The notes: generated from the letters alone by a model not told the origin. Positions 36,424 to 58,177 are shown, counted from the stretch's first letter. The stretch: 64,000 nt of DNA from Anseranas semipalmata (GCA_013399115.1 VXAA01003259.1:1-64000), one strand, 5' to 3'. Numbers and translations: made by a program.

Positions 36424-39400
36424 CCACAACCTTTTTTAGCTTGCACTTGTACAAGAGGAAACATACACCTCCCTTTGCCTTTACCACTAACGAAGAAACT
36501 GCTTCCTCCCCACCGACTCCCAGCTGTCTACACGATGAAACAGAGACAGAAAGAGATGAACCTTCCTGATTCAGATGACCATCACAAGAATATCTTTTCT
36601 CCAGACCCAGCGAATCTGCTCTCATATCAACTGTTTGTCCCACCCTCAACGTGACTGCTGATGACAAGGTAAACCAAGCATGTGATCAGACTACCAGTTT
36701 GCACTATGCCTCCCTCCCCTGAGCTGATTTTTTGGACAGGGAGGTGAGCATTCAGATGAACGTAAAAAAAAAAAAGTCCCCAAACCCAAAAGCTAAATAC
36801 ATCACTGTGGGAACAATGTCTAATCAAAGTTTATAGCTCAGATGCAATGGACAAAGAGATCAAGAAATTCAGACATCTGTAAGAATCGTCAGGCTCTCTA
36901 ACTGGGAGATGCATGTTCTATTTTCCACTGCACGTATCATTCAGATACATAGGGTGTGTGCAGTCAGGCACACAAGAGGAACAGGTTTCTATGACACCAG
37001 TACAAAAGCTCTCCACAGGAGCTTGTGGCAGCAAAATTAAATGAGGCTGATAATTTACACTTTCTCAGTTACAAACGCAATATCATCAGTGCTAGATAAA
37101 TTATTGAAAAAGTTGTCAAATAAATTGTCTCATGGATATGATCACCATTTTGTTGGTTGAACAGCATTTGAACAGCTGTTCCTTCAGTGCCCTCCAAAAA
37201 GCGCTATTTGGGTGAAGTTTTAATGCAACTCTTCTTCCACTGAATTTTCTTTAATGAATACCCTCGGAGTAATTCTATCACCCACTCAGTTTTTGTACTT
37301 TACTTCTGCTCCCATGTAAATGACAGGAGAAAACTCTCTCCTTTACCAGTCCATTTATGTCTTCAAGACTAGGAAGCCAGAACACTGATTTCTGTTCATT
37401 CACATTTAAAAAGGTTGGTATAGAGAGCAGAAATTATTTTTAAATACTTTAGCTTAGCAAGTAGGCAGAGCTAATCACTGAGTGGCAAACACGAATGGCA
37501 GCCAAATCTATCCATAGGGACTGGAGATAATTCTGGAGATATCCTTGTGCTGGGATTAGATGAGTCAGAGATTTTAGGCACACACTGCACCATCATGTAT
37601 ATTAGTCCATTTCCAGTTCACATGAATTTGTGCTGGGGTTGGAGTAGGATGGAAGAAGGGGGTTTGAAACAGAAGACCCAAAGGTCTTTCTTTTCTGTTT
37701 TGCAACTTCCAATCAGTTAAAAGTTAGTTAAGCCATGACACATGTTTAGAGCCATAAAAGCTTCTAACACATTCATTGGCATTTTCATTGCTGCTGTGTT
37801 CAAGTGCTCATTTTTCTAATCCAAAAGTCTAGGCAGTATTGAGCTTTTCCAGTAAAAATGAGCCAAACCAAAAATGAAGATCTAAAACACCTTTGAGTTC
37901 TGGGTGGATAAAGTACAGTTATGAAAACACCAGTCCAGTCTGGTTTCTGTGTTGCAGTCAGATCTGGCTGGGTTTGGTTTCCTGTTCTGTTTTCAAGTTG
38001 TATCCGTTCAAAGCAGAACATTTGTGATTTCTGTAAATGCAAGAGATGGTTTCTCATGGCTGAAAAACCTCCCCGACTTTGGTATTTACAATCCAAAGCC
38101 AGACTCACATCACAGACCAATTAGGCCTTAAAAGGTGAATATTGACCTAAAAGTAGTTCTGATCTAGATGTCACTTCTTGAGCTGTAATACTCAGTAAAG
38201 AACCATGAAATCGAGCTGCTTAGAGAAAAAAAACACCATCTTTGTTACTACACAATTACCTATCTCAGCCTAAGTCTGCTGTTTTCAAGAAGCTCGATGC
38301 TATATACATGGGTTAACCATTGAAGCAAGGATGTGAATTCAGTCTTCCATTGTCTCTGGTGAGTACCATAATGACTGGGAATATTAATTAGTGTTCTTTA
38401 TCCCAATTAATATTTTTATTCATGCAGAGTCAAACTACCAGTGGATTGAAGCTAATTCTTTAATCAGGTGGGAAAACCATTCACCTAGCATGTCTGATAT
38501 CTGACTTCAGCCACTGCTCATTGGAGACTCTCCTACAACTCACATATGCTAAGTGACTACCAGCATGGTCACTGTTGGACAACATGCTGTATTAGATGGA
38601 AAAGTGGAGTCCTGCTGTTCATTCTGAACACTGAAAAACGTCTGCCGAAACGATAACTCTTGTGGGGATCTCATATCAAACAAGTCAGCGATTTTAAGGA
38701 GAATTGTCCTTGCTGAACTATCCTTGATCAACCATAGTATGTGCATGCTGAACCTTACGTTCCTGGACTCTTTCAAGGGCCAAGATTAGATTATGTGCTA
38801 GGAACGGATGGAGAATGACAGTATCCCATTGCAGAGTGGGCCATTTATCTGACACAGGAATGTAGCTATGTATTATCAAATGTGTCAGTACTAACAAATA
38901 CACCAGTAACTTTGTACTGATAGAGATGCTGAGCTGGAAAATTAGGCTCCTAATGATCTGTAGAACAAAATTAAAAAGATAAATAAAACCAAGGATTTAT
39001 ATGACTGTATGAATAGAAAAGCTAATCATTAACAATCTTGTTGTATTTCTCCACCTTGTCTCCTTCCCCTTGCATTCACATAGATCTCCTAGGAATTTGA
39101 TCCACTGAAAATAGGTAGCTCAGGAAAATATTGGAAGAAAAGCTTTTTCTTTCTTTTTTTTTTTTTTTTTCCCCAGCAAGTCTCAAGGTTCCTCTCTCTC
39201 ACAATGGAAGCCAGCTCTCAAAGCTCCAGAGCCAGGCTTGCTTCAGAAGTTGCAGAGGTGAAAGCTTGCAGAGACGTCAGATACAAAGTGTCTGCTGGGA
39301 CTGATAGCCAGGGGTACCATTATATTTTGGTGGGGAGCCTACAGTCAGCTAGTTCAGCTTCATGATTGCAGAGAGTAGANACCAGCTGCCTAACTTCTGC

Positions 39401-39660
39401 TGTTGTTTTTTGTTTGTTTGTTTTGTTTTTTTCTTTTTGTGAGCTAAAAAGTTTTGAAGGTGGCAGCTCAAAGATGAAACCATGCCTTTCCATAGACTTG
39501 GGTATGCACAAGCCAAAGGCTACATATGTATTACCAAATACGGGAGTACTTTGAATTTTTGAGTTCAAAAATGTTCCTCAGGTGTGTCCTGATTGTGTAT
39601 GATGGCAAAAGTTAGCTACCAGTTTCCCTTGCAGCTTTGCTGCCACAGAACATGACCCAG

Positions 39661-39682
39661 GTGTGTGTGGGGGGGGGGCGGG
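39661..39682. repeat. GT/G-rich run
   Basis: A short GTGTGTG tract runs into about ten consecutive G, then CGGGAG. A quadruplex-prone or merely low-complexity spot. Confidence 0.8.
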
Positions 39683-42600
39683 AGCTTTGGCCTGCTTCAG
39701 CTAGTTCCCCTGTGTGTAGCTGGAATGCTAAGATTTGAATACAGACAAAAAGAGCCCACTCTTTGTTTTTGGCTGGAGATGAAACAAGAAAATCTGATCT
39801 GGAAATCCCAGATACATGCAATAATGATGGGACACTGTGATAGAGTTGTGGAAGATTCACTTTCCAAGCTCCGGAACATCTTTTCTGGGAAACTCCTACA
39901 GCAGTCTGTTTTGCTCACACAGCATGGTTATTTCTTTACTGAAGCATTGACATGGATTTCCCAGGCTTCTTAAGAAGCCTGTGACAGTTGTTACTTTTCA
40001 CCAATTTTATAAGGTTTTCAAGGGACAAACGAATTTTGAAAATGTGGGGAGGGTAGCATTTTGAAATGAGGACTACTCATTCGCACAGCCTGTCTAAGAA
40101 GCTGAATACGTACTCGAGTAGTCAGCTTGTCTTCAGAGCCAAGGCCATGTTTCTGGTTGTATTCAGCTAAGTAATGTCAGGTGCGCCCAGGTGCGCCCAC
40201 CGATCCTGCGGTCACAGTGTCTGCAGCACAGACGTGCTGTGGGAGCATGTGCATTCGCATTGCTATGGATGTTCTGAAAGCAACGGGGAAAACCAGGTTT
40301 TTGAATTGCCACAGCTAACCACTTTCCCCAGTTATAACCAATAAAAGGAGCTTTCTTGAAGCATCCTGTAAGAGGGTGTGCTCTTCTGTATGTGACAGCA
40401 AATGGAAGATTCTTGTGAAAACAAGTTCTTAACAAGACATCAATCGCAATCCCCTCCCCTCCTCTGAAACCAGCTGTTCTGAACCAGCCTTACCAAGGAG
40501 CTGTGACCCAGAGCAGGCCAAGGGAGGGCACAGGCACCCGAGTGACTTGCGCTAACAAATGGCAGTGTGAGCCCAGCCGCCGGCCGCACCCTGCTGGAAG
40601 CCCATGTGGCCCAGCCAGATAAGAGGCGTTTTCTCCAAGGCGAGGTCTTGCTTCACTGTGCCTGCCAAGAATACTGCGTGAAACAGACCATGACAAGATT
40701 TCAGTTTTAGTAACGGTGTTATTAGTAAGACACATCAAGATATTTTTGAAAAAGCAACATCATTTAGTTGTGTATCTTTGTGTACCAGTTGTCATTTTTT
40801 AAGTTGGTTTATTCTCCCTCCCGCTCTGAAATACTCACAGCCCTGCAGGAGCGTGGTTGTGTACATACATTCACCTGCCAGCTCAGTCTGTCTCCACCTA
40901 GGTCTGTTCTCTTGTCCAGAAGCCTTAAGTGCTTACCATAAACAGGTGCAATACTGTGAACCCATTCTAAGGGTCTTATTCACATGCCCTGAGGAGTCCT
41001 GGTGCTCATGGGTTGTCTGATAATCCAGGGCCTTCTTGTTTATATTGCCTGTTATCAGTAGAACAACAGCAGTTTGTGTAACAGCTTCTCCTCTTTCATC
41101 TCAAGTCTCCCGAAGCTTCTTCCCAAAATGCTGTTCCTGCCTTAAATCCCACATGTCACTGCACCTGCTGAAAACACTGGGGCTTTGGAAGGGCAGGTCT
41201 TCCATTTCACTGGACAGGGAGACTCTCCATGCCAGACCTTTCTTGGCAGACCATTCTCTCCTGAAAGGTTTGGTTTAACTGGGGTATGCATGCATGTAGT
41301 GCTATACCCAAAAAATACCATAGGGCCTGCTGCCTTCTTGAATTTTCCATATAGTAGATGAATGGGGAATCTCACCCAGCTCTCCTGCCCTGCTGTAGAG
41401 CTCAGTGTGCCTGGGAAGTAATCTGACTGAAGTCATTCCTATCTTAGCTTTCTTGTCAAAATATCCCACCCTGTGATCCTGGCTATGGATCAAATGGAAG
41501 GAAAGAATGTCAAGTTCCATAAGTTTCCCCTGGATAAGAAAGGAAATGCAAATGTGGTGACTAACAAACTGATCTCACTTGGAAAAACCAGCAGCGTCTT
41601 CATCTATGCCTTTATAGCCGATCACATGGCGGGCAAGAGTTCAAATAATTCCCCAGAAGATAGGTCTCTGGCTTTCACACAGACAGGCCGTCGGTTAGGC
41701 CCTGGGATGCCCATGGCAGGCCTCCGTAAGCCAGGCCTGAGGCACTGTCAGGGCTTGCTCAGGATCTGGCAGAGAAGCTGGCAGTATCCTGGCATTACTG
41801 CTCATCCACCTTCCTCTGTGTGGAGTCCCGCATCACAGCTCCAGGAAGGATACTGCCCAGCATGGTTTTGAACCTGTCACTTTCACAATTATTATGAAAG
41901 ACCCAAATTCTACAAAGCAACTGAACTTCCTGTTGCAAATTAGTTGTTCCTTATCATTATGCCTAAGAGCAGAAGATACCACAGCTGGTACTGGAAAGAT
42001 TGAAACTGAACCGCCTATCAGCAGGGAAGAGATTGAGTTCATCTAACTTTAGCCGCCTTCAAGCTGCATGACTCGCGTCAGCCATTTGCCTGGGCTCCCC
42101 CTCCAGTCAATGGAGTGACTCCAGAGCATGATTCACCACATCCTAAGAATAGCGCCTGAGGTAGGTGGGGTGAATCACCCTGGGGAATTGTCTGTCTCTC
42201 TCCGTGAAGAGAGCTTTGCCAGATGGCTTTGATGACAAGTCTTTCTTTTAGGTGCTTAAAATTAGAGATGAATCCCACCTCTTTGAAAAAGTTCAACCTC
42301 TTTGCAAACCTGAAAAAGAGGAGAGCCAGAGGGAGAGCTGCAAGCTGTGTGAGCATGCACTGTTTTTAAGTGGCAGCCTTTACACCACAGAAAAATAATC
42401 CTGCATGGATGTGACAGGGAAGGCGAAGGCGTCTGTGCCCCAGCACAGTGTAGTCGGCATCCTGCCCAGAGGACATGGTGAGAGGCACAAGGCTGTTTCC
42501 TTCGCCTCTGCCTTCTAGTATGGTGTGGCTGGCCACAGCTGCTGGACTTGCATTTCTGTCATATTTTCATATCATGCTTTCTCAGGTCTTTATTCCCATT

Positions 42601-43559
42601 CAGCTTCACAACATACAAGCTGTTAAGAGTTGCTTTACCTGTCTTTTAGGTTGGCAAAACAACAGGCCTGAGGGCACAACGAAAGCCAGCATCACTAAGA
42701 AGCACTGCTATGGGTACCAGACAGGCAAGTGTAGTGTACCACCCTGCCACACAAACCGGCCATACATTTCCCTTCAGACAGGTCACGAAACGTCGACTCT
42801 TAGCATGGCTCTTCCCAACACCCTCTGGAGAAATCTGCTGATGTACATAGGGTGGCTGCCAGATGAAGAAAAGAGTGAAGGAGGATTAACCTAGCAACCT
42901 TCACAGAACATTTGTTTTACACCAAGCACAAGATTTGTGGAAAAAGAAAGTAAACTGATTAAGGAAATAAACATTAATAGAGGAGTGAATTCATTATGTT
43001 TCTTTTCAGGCTCCAATCTTCTAAGGATTTAGGACTACCAGACACATGAAAGTGAAATTATCATCTGACAACTGTATTCATGCCTCGTTTTGTCAATATT
43101 GTTTGTTCAAGGACCCGAGGACAGAAGGTTTTAGATCCTTTTGTGTGCTACCTGTTAAATTTTTCTTCTATCAATATTTGCACATGTTTAAATCAGTGGC
43201 CTAAACTCCTTTCTTAGTATGCAAAGGTGATTTCTTCATGCTAGAAAGAATGGATTGGCAAGATGTGTTCACATAAAAGTGCTCTGGCAGGGAATAGTGC
43301 CTGGCACAGCTGTGGATAAAAAAACCTGCTTTTTCAAAGAATTGTCAGGACATTTCTGGTCATCTGATTGCTGTTCAGAGGTTAAAGTGCTGGTCCCCAC
43401 AAAGATTATCCAAAGTTTGAATACCTGCTGATTGATTGATACCTGTTTACCCAAAAAGTCCCTACAGAGCTTCTATTTTTGGCAGGCTATATATTTGAGG
43501 ACATAGGTCCTCAAAGAGATTAAAAAAAAAAAAAAAAGGAAAGAAACGAGAAAGAAAGA

Positions 43560-44280
43560 CACACCAGAGCAATGTCCTCAGCACAGCTCCCACAGTTAAT
43601 GCTTCTAGCTGTTTCAAATGCATTAAGGCTAAGGCCCAGAGCCTTTTGTACAGCCCAGGTCCGACTGGAAGGGTGTCTGACTCCATGCTCCCGCAGGCAA
43701 AGCAGAACGAGTCATTTTCTCTCATTTCCAGCCAGGGGTGCTGGCAGGACCTCACCATTGACAATTTCTTCCGTTTCCACTCTCTAAACAAGGGCCCCTG
43801 CAGAGGGGCTGACTTTGATGCCGTGATGGCTTGGGCCAGTCTCAGCTTTGGATGTGTAGGACATGGAGGGGAGGAAGATGAAGGTGGCTGCCATGTCTCC
43901 CAGCCGGAGGCAGAGGTGGCCCTGTTTGGGCTTTTGCAGAACATGGTGGGCCATTGTGCTAAGTGTTAGGTGTCTCTAAATGTAATCCTCCCCAGGAATA
44001 TGCTAATATGCCCCATGGCTGTCAGGGTCCCTCTGAGTACTCCTGCAAACCAGAGGGGCCCTTCCCCGTGGTGGTGTAAAGGAGGGCCACCATCACGGGT
44101 GGCCCTCACGGTGTGGCAGGGCTGTGACACAGGCCTGTCCTCACCCCGGCCATTTTGTGCCTAGCTCCCCACAGGCAGCCGAGGGGTGCCCGTGTTTGTC
44201 CTGTGTTCCTCCTGAGTGGGGAAGACGCATCACCTGTCCCTTCAGAGGAGCCTGTAGGAGCCAACAGCGAGAAGTCTAAA
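43560..44280. other. GC-rich patch with opposing open frames
   Basis: This stretch is clearly richer in G and C than its surroundings. It carries two of the longest open frames of the flank: 43462-43944 (minus, 160 codons) and 44155-44655 (plus, 166 codons). I recognise neither product. No domain, signal peptide or repeat is evident, and codon composition follows the local base composition. It may be an unannotated exon or long non-coding RNA, an old CpG-poor island, or chance. A strong hairpin lies inside it. Confidence 0.3.
44082..44107. repeat. Perfect 10-bp GC-rich hairpin
   Basis: GAGGGCCACC (44082-44091) pairs exactly with GGTGGCCCTC (44098-44107) around the 6-nt loop ATCACG. It would be very stable if transcribed. 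There is no U-tract typical of a terminator and no known class. Confidence 0.85.
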
Positions 44281-44634
44281 TTTTCCTCTTCCCATTTTGA
44301 CTCAAAGGGATCTGTGAGAAGTTACTCATGCACAGGACTTCACATAAGTCAGGTGGCTTGGGGAGAAAAAGAGGATGAAAAGTATTCCCAAGCTTTAAAA
44401 AAATCACCTTCTTGTAGCTGCACAGATAGATTTAAGCAGTTTTTCACTTTCCTTATGAAAAATGGCCATCAAGCTTTAGGAAGAAAGCAGAAAGAAAAAG
44501 TGGGAGTGTGTTTGTCTGCAGACAACAAAAATAGAATGACATTTTTGCAAACTATTTTTTCCAGTCTGCCAAGTGTGATTTCTATACAACGTATGATACA
44601 GGCCAGAAAGCCGCTGGTCCGTAGATTTCTGCAG

Positions 44635-44656
44635 ATTATGATCAATCAATCATAAT
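44635..44656. repeat. 8-bp inverted repeat around CAATCA
   Basis: ATTATGAT and ATCATAAT flank CAATCA, giving a compact dyad with homeodomain/PBX-like cores. It is part of a longer string shared with 24977-25007. Confidence 0.7.
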
Positions 44657-45671
44657 TTATCTCAGTAGCTGATGATGGGAGATGTGTGATTCATGACCAC
44701 AACCGTACTTTTAGATGTGGATCTCTCTGGCTACAGAAAAGCTTTTCTTGCTTAACATACGCTCCAAGAGCAGGAACAAGATAAACATGGTGTCTATTTA
44801 AAAAGATCAGCTTACCAATTGAGAAAAACTGCAATGCATATGTTCATCAGAGATCTAACCCCACTTTCTATCGAGTGGACTAAAAATATGGTAATAGCCT
44901 TTAATCTACATTTCTTGTGAGAAACTGCAAGGACCAGTGACGATGTTGGAATTATTAGTAATTACTTCAAGCCTGTGGTACCTGGGTACCTCAGTCAGAG
45001 GTACTGACTACAGTGAGCAAAGGGGAGGCAGATTTTGGAATGTAAACCTAGGGAACAGGAATCTCTTTCTGCTTCTAGAAGGACTGGCTGGCATCCCTGG
45101 AGGACCTATCCTGGGTCAAGGTATGGACGTGCCTGAAAAATTCAAATACTGTATGCCAGCAATGAGTGAAATAAAACAATGCTCGGAATCAGTCTTGCCC
45201 AATCAACCTCTCAATTCTCCCTCTTCTTCATTGTCACCTTGGTTTTCACAGTCAGACGCAGTCATGAAGCTGGTAAATTACCTTTCGCTACAAAGGTTGA
45301 CAGGCTGGCTTCATGGAAATCAATGACAAAACTCAGTCTAATTTCAGAAGAAACAGAACTTCATCTGCAGTGTAAAACGCAGATGCACTTCTTTTGCAAG
45401 AGTATGAGATGAACAGAACTGTCATTTTGGCACTATTTGGTACAAGACTATTTTGGAGCTAGTCAGCTACTTCATTCAGTTCAATCCACAGGATGGCTGA
45501 GAGTCAGCTGGAATAATTTTCTCCCTAGTTCCCTCTAATAATACGAACATTTGGGTCTCATTTTCAAAGTAGTTCACATATAGACAGGAAGCATCAGCAA
45601 AGGATTCTGGTAAATGGGCATCTCAGTCCTTACTGAAGCCTCAACAACTGAAATGCAGTTTCAAAACAACC

Positions 45672-45677
45672 TTTATT
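45672..45677 (-). terminator. PIK3R1: Likely distal polyadenylation signal of PIK3R1
   Basis: Minus-strand AATAAA is followed by GGTTGTTTTG and, further on, CAGTTGTTGAGG. This is a hexamer plus GT-rich downstream element arrangement. Cleavage is expected near 45650-45660. Confidence 0.55.
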
Positions 45678-45885
45678 CTGCTTGAAGACTTATTACAATT
45701 TTAAAGCAACTTAAAAACAAGACACAGCTCCATCAACTCTATAGCTTGAACAAAATTTCAAGGAGGCATGTTTTCACTGTTGCCTTGTGAAGGCAATTTA
45801 CAACCTACTTTACCCTCCACCTCCTCAAAGACCATTTTAAAACAAAGTAATCTTAATGTTTTAAAGACATTTAACAGAACAGAGC

Positions 45886-45891
45886 TTTATT
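45886..45891 (-). terminator. PIK3R1: Alternative polyadenylation signal
   Basis: A second minus-strand AATAAA about 210 bases upstream of the distal one, with weaker GT content after it. It could give a slightly shorter mRNA. Confidence 0.3.
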
Positions 45892-46373
45892 TTTAAAAAC
45901 AATAATAATAATAAAAAAAATAGCAGCATCTTGGGCAGCTAATGCAGTCTCATTAGGACAAGTGCAATGTAACGTTACCAACTCCTCCAGTCCAGTTAAG
46001 TCTTCCACTGCAGTAAATACAACATGATTCTACAAAAAATGTTGCATTTTGGAACCTTGTCCTATGGGAGGCATTGTGCTTTGTGCTGCCCATTTCTAAA
46101 GTGACCCTGAAAAAAATACTATCAGGATTCACTTTCCCAACTTAATACCATGCATAGCAAAAGCACTGTGTGAAAATCGGCAGAAGTTTTCCCCATTAGA
46201 AGCATTTGCATGTTTTCCCAAGCATTATTATTTCATTGCCAATTACAAGACAAAGCCATTTCTTTACTACAGAACAGTTGACACCAAATAGAAAATTTTA
46301 AGATTTGGTTTTACAGATTGCTTGACAAGATTTTTTTAGATAAATGAACCATACAGACAAGCTTTTTTTAGAA

Positions 46374-46399
46374 AAACAACAACAACAACAACAACAACA
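46374..46399. repeat. (AAC)n microsatellite in the 3' UTR
   Basis: About eight AAC units on the plus strand (GTT in the mRNA sense). Confidence 0.9.
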
Positions 46400-49060
46400 C
46401 AGAAACTCAGTCTTCTAACTGTATTTGGAAACATGCTGCACCCACAAAGGTCTAGTGCATGTGTGTGTATCTTTACACAAAATTAATGATATCACTTACT
46501 GAATTCAGCAAAATGATCACGTTTGGTGAAAATGCACCTACACTGAGATCTATTCATACATAAACACAGCAAGTGTGTGCGCATATGCACAGATGCACAC
46601 ATGAATATCCCCAAACCTGGAAATTCCAATTTCAACTTAAGGAAATCAGAAACTCCTAATTTTCCCTGTGGGTGTTGGTTCTCTGTGTTATGCCTTATAC
46701 CTTACAAAAGCTTTGCAAAAGTGCTGCTGCAGTGCAGCATAACTCAGGGATTTAAAATAAAAAATTCCCCAAACCAAAAAAACATACCAAAACAATTCCC
46801 ACCCTTGAATCATATTAGGTGGAAAAAGTATATGTCAATAGAAACACAGAAAAGCATTGCGCTTCTTCAGTTATATCCACATGCTTTTTTTCTGTATATA
46901 TATTAGTCTGTTTGATATCAAATCAAAACTGGAGTGAACAATATGGTACATTAAGGACAAAGAACTCTGCAGTGAATAGGGCCTTTGGCAGGACGCAGCT
47001 CTGTGCATTAAGGAGGGAGGGAAATGCAGAGGCCACACAATACCCAGGTACCAAAGAAACCCCACTCATGCCCACATTGGGGGCGTAAGTGATCCTTGTG
47101 AATTGCACAGACCCTGTGTAGGCAGAACTTCCCCAACGAAGCCCTAAAAGCATTTATCCCCATAACATAGTGCTTATTTCTCATTGTTGCTTGTGCAATA
47201 AAAGCAAGTGCCAAATTTGCACGCACACTATTTTTTCTCTGCTACAACCACAGATGAAGTGAAGTAGTACAGCACAACAGGAACAAATGATATCCCGTAC
47301 TGGGCTGGGCATGCTAAGGATATGGCCCACTGACATAGCAGAGGTTTTCTTAATATGAGGAAAATTAGATCCAAATGCCTTAACTACGATGAAGTTTCTT
47401 GAGAAATACTAAGTGAAACATCCATTCAGATTACATATATTTTGCTTATAGAGAAAAAAAATACGATTTTACTTTTAAAATATTTAACATTCAAAAATTA
47501 ATATACGTCTGAAGAATACCTTGGATTGCTACAAGTGTTAAATTGTTGTATATTGAGCTAATTTGTAACTTCAAGCCCAGTAGTATGACTGTCATGCTAG
47601 ACTAATTGTTGGTGCTCTTCATAGTAAAAAACAGTTATTAGAAAACCAAATTTATATGGTCCTATTCTGAGAGGCCTCAAGAGAGAATAAGGAAGGGAAG
47701 GGATGAAGACTAAACTTCTATATAGGAAAAAAAAATCAGAATAATTTTGCAAGTGATGACTATCCTGAAACATTTATGTTGGTTGAATCTTGTTTCCTGA
47801 TATAGATTCTAGTGAGAAAATACATCTATAGGAAAGCAAAGACAAACCACCAAAAAAAAACCACAAAATCCAAATAAAAAGAAAAGACTTACAGCCTCAG
47901 AAATGAGAGGATGATGTAAAAATTAAAAGATAATATAAAAACTACTGGAGACTGGCAAATTCCTTATTATTTTCAATAGCTTAGTAAGTACTGCATACTT
48001 GGATTCAAAACACATGTATCTCTAAAGCAAAGCTATTGTGAGACAAATTCATGGGACTTACTCTTTTGATTGTGTGTGTAAGTCCCTTAAATAGCAATGG
48101 ATTTTCCCTTCACATCTTTGGGAAAGAATAAATTCATATCCCCACTTAGTCAAAACTTTTCCAACATTTATATGAACTTCATTACTTTATCAAATTGCAA
48201 TGCATGAATTTCCGCAATGGTCATGGCAAAAAGTAACCACTGCAAACCACCCACAGTGAATTGTCCCAGAATTACTAAGTTTGCTTTAGTGGGATTCATG
48301 TATTTGTTTCCTTTAATTGAACCATAATTCTGTAAGTCTCTGGTGCCTGAAACTATGAAAGTGTTTACTTTGATACTCCCTCAGTCTACAAACTTATGAA
48401 AATAAATTCAAAACGTTAACTATGAAAGCCTAATCATTTTAAAAACAGAGGTTTTCCAGTCTTAATTGGCTCTATGTTATATCCAATTGTTCTGAGTAAA
48501 TGTGGGAGATTTCTTTAAAAATACTAGTACAAAAAACAAACCCAGGCAACAGTTTAGAGAAACTTCCTTCATATGAAATGAAAATACCTTGATATGCTGA
48601 CAAAAATTCTGCCACAGTAGGTCAAGATGTCATTTATTTACTACGAAGTGTGGATTCATTCTGAAATCCAACCTGTCTACCCCAGTAGCTAAATTTTCCT
48701 GTTTTTCTGCAGTCATTATCAGAGAAGGATACACAATTTTTCATCTTCCAAATACAAAGACAATCATGACAGAAGTTTAAAATGCTTCAAAAGCAAACAT
48801 AGCGTGGTACCGTACTCTAAAGATATCTCTGAAACAATATTGTTGGACTCAATGATATTTTGTAATGTTCATGTATTTTTATTGAATAAAGCAGCTTTGA
48901 AGCTTATCAGGCACTGCCCAACAAAATATTTAGTCAAAAAAAAAAAAATTATGAACTTTTTAAACTTTGAGCTAGTAGCTCAATATTCTATACAAAGAAA
49001 AATGTAAAATATTTCATAGTTTTAATTCTGAAGCCAACTCTTGCTGGCTTCCTGTACATT

Positions 49061-49111
49061 AAAAAACAAAACAAAACAAAACAAAAACAAAACAAAACAA
49101 AAACAACAAAA
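49061..49111. repeat. (AAAAC)n low-complexity run in the 3' UTR
   Basis: About 50 bases of AAAAC and AAAAAC units on the plus strand (GTTTT in the mRNA sense). Confidence 0.9.
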
Positions 49112-50054
49112 TGAATAACAAAAAATAATCATCAGGAAAAGTATTCTCAGGCAATAGAAAGAAAGAAGAAAGAAGGCAAGGAAAGAAGAAATCAAAACAA
49201 GCTTAACCTGTAGACATGCTCAAGAGAAGACTACAGCCTAAAGAAAATTTAGTATTGCATAGCATGGTCTAAGAATTCAGCTTTCAGCAAACAGAAAGGG
49301 GAAAAGAGAAGCAGTTTGGTATTGATAGTTTCAATCAATGATAGTTAGTCATCCAATACTATGTACATTATTATAGACTGTATGCCATTGAAAGTCCTGT
49401 TTTCTTCAGTCTTAAATATATTCTTAAAACAGGATTTTTAAATGTCTAAGCAAAACACTTCCTGGCACTTCACTATTACAACTCCTCCAAACAACATACT
49501 GTAACTGAAGTCCTTTTAAAGTGTCCCTTATAAATGAAAGTGCCATTCTGCTACATATCATTCACCAGAAACCAAAAAATCCACAATGCTGTGTGTCTGG
49601 ATCCACTGAGCGCAGCAACATCAAATCCAAGCCAGGTCGTGACCAAGAAATTCCAATAACCAAATGACAAAGACCTCTTACACCTTGTGTCTGCAGAATC
49701 CAACGTTCTAGCTGGTAAAGCTTCAGAAGTGGTCGTAAACAAGCACCATGGTTAAAGGCCTCTATGTCCCTGCAGGGAGATCAGGTTAGGATTTCTCTCT
49801 CTTGTGTTTTTCTTTTCTCAATTAAAAAAAAAAAAAAGCACTTCAGATTAGAAACATACGTTCACAGCTTAATACTGTGATCTCTCCCACTGCAGTTGTG
49901 AAGGAAAGCTCTAGTCCCATCTGAAGACAGATAGCTTTGATACTGCAGCTCAAATTCTTGAGTAAGGCTGAAAGGAGCCTGCTCTCTCCAGAGGCCTCAA
50001 TGTTGTCAAATCTTTTCTTTAGAAAAAAAACAAACACCCAGAGTATTAAGATCT

Positions 50055-58166
<8,112 letters not shown>

Positions 58167-58177
58167 TTGTATGAGTT

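Larger units (their letters stand above)
34329..43559. other. Intergenic DNA, no gene recognised
   Basis: About 9.2 kb with no recognisable gene. It holds an A-rich AAAAAG-type stretch (about 36379-36423), a T-run near 39154-39170 and a TTTG stretch near 39405-39430. There is a single unknown base at 39380, a G-run near 39669-39678, and a doubled GGTGCGCCCA near 40180-40199. Open frames are short and overlapping. Confidence 0.6.
45655..50054 (-). other. PIK3R1: PIK3R1 3' untranslated region (inferred)
   Basis: The stretch follows the PIK3R1 stop codon on the minus strand. It is AT-rich and lacks any gene. It ends at a good polyadenylation signal, giving a UTR of about 4.4 kb, similar to what I recall for the long mammalian mRNA. 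It contains an AAC-type run, an AAAAC-type run and many A/T homopolymers. Such a long UTR would be the natural site of microRNA and RNA-binding-protein control, but I did not identify individual sites. The end point is inferred, and shorter alternative ends are possible. Confidence 0.65.

Noticed and set aside
44082..44107. Rho-independent-type terminator
   Set aside because: The genome is a vertebrate's and there is no T-tract after the hairpin.
44155..44655. 166-codon plus-strand open frame as a real protein gene
   Set aside because: No homology recognised, and GC-rich composition explains the lack of stops in the first part. It is kept only as a finding about the region.
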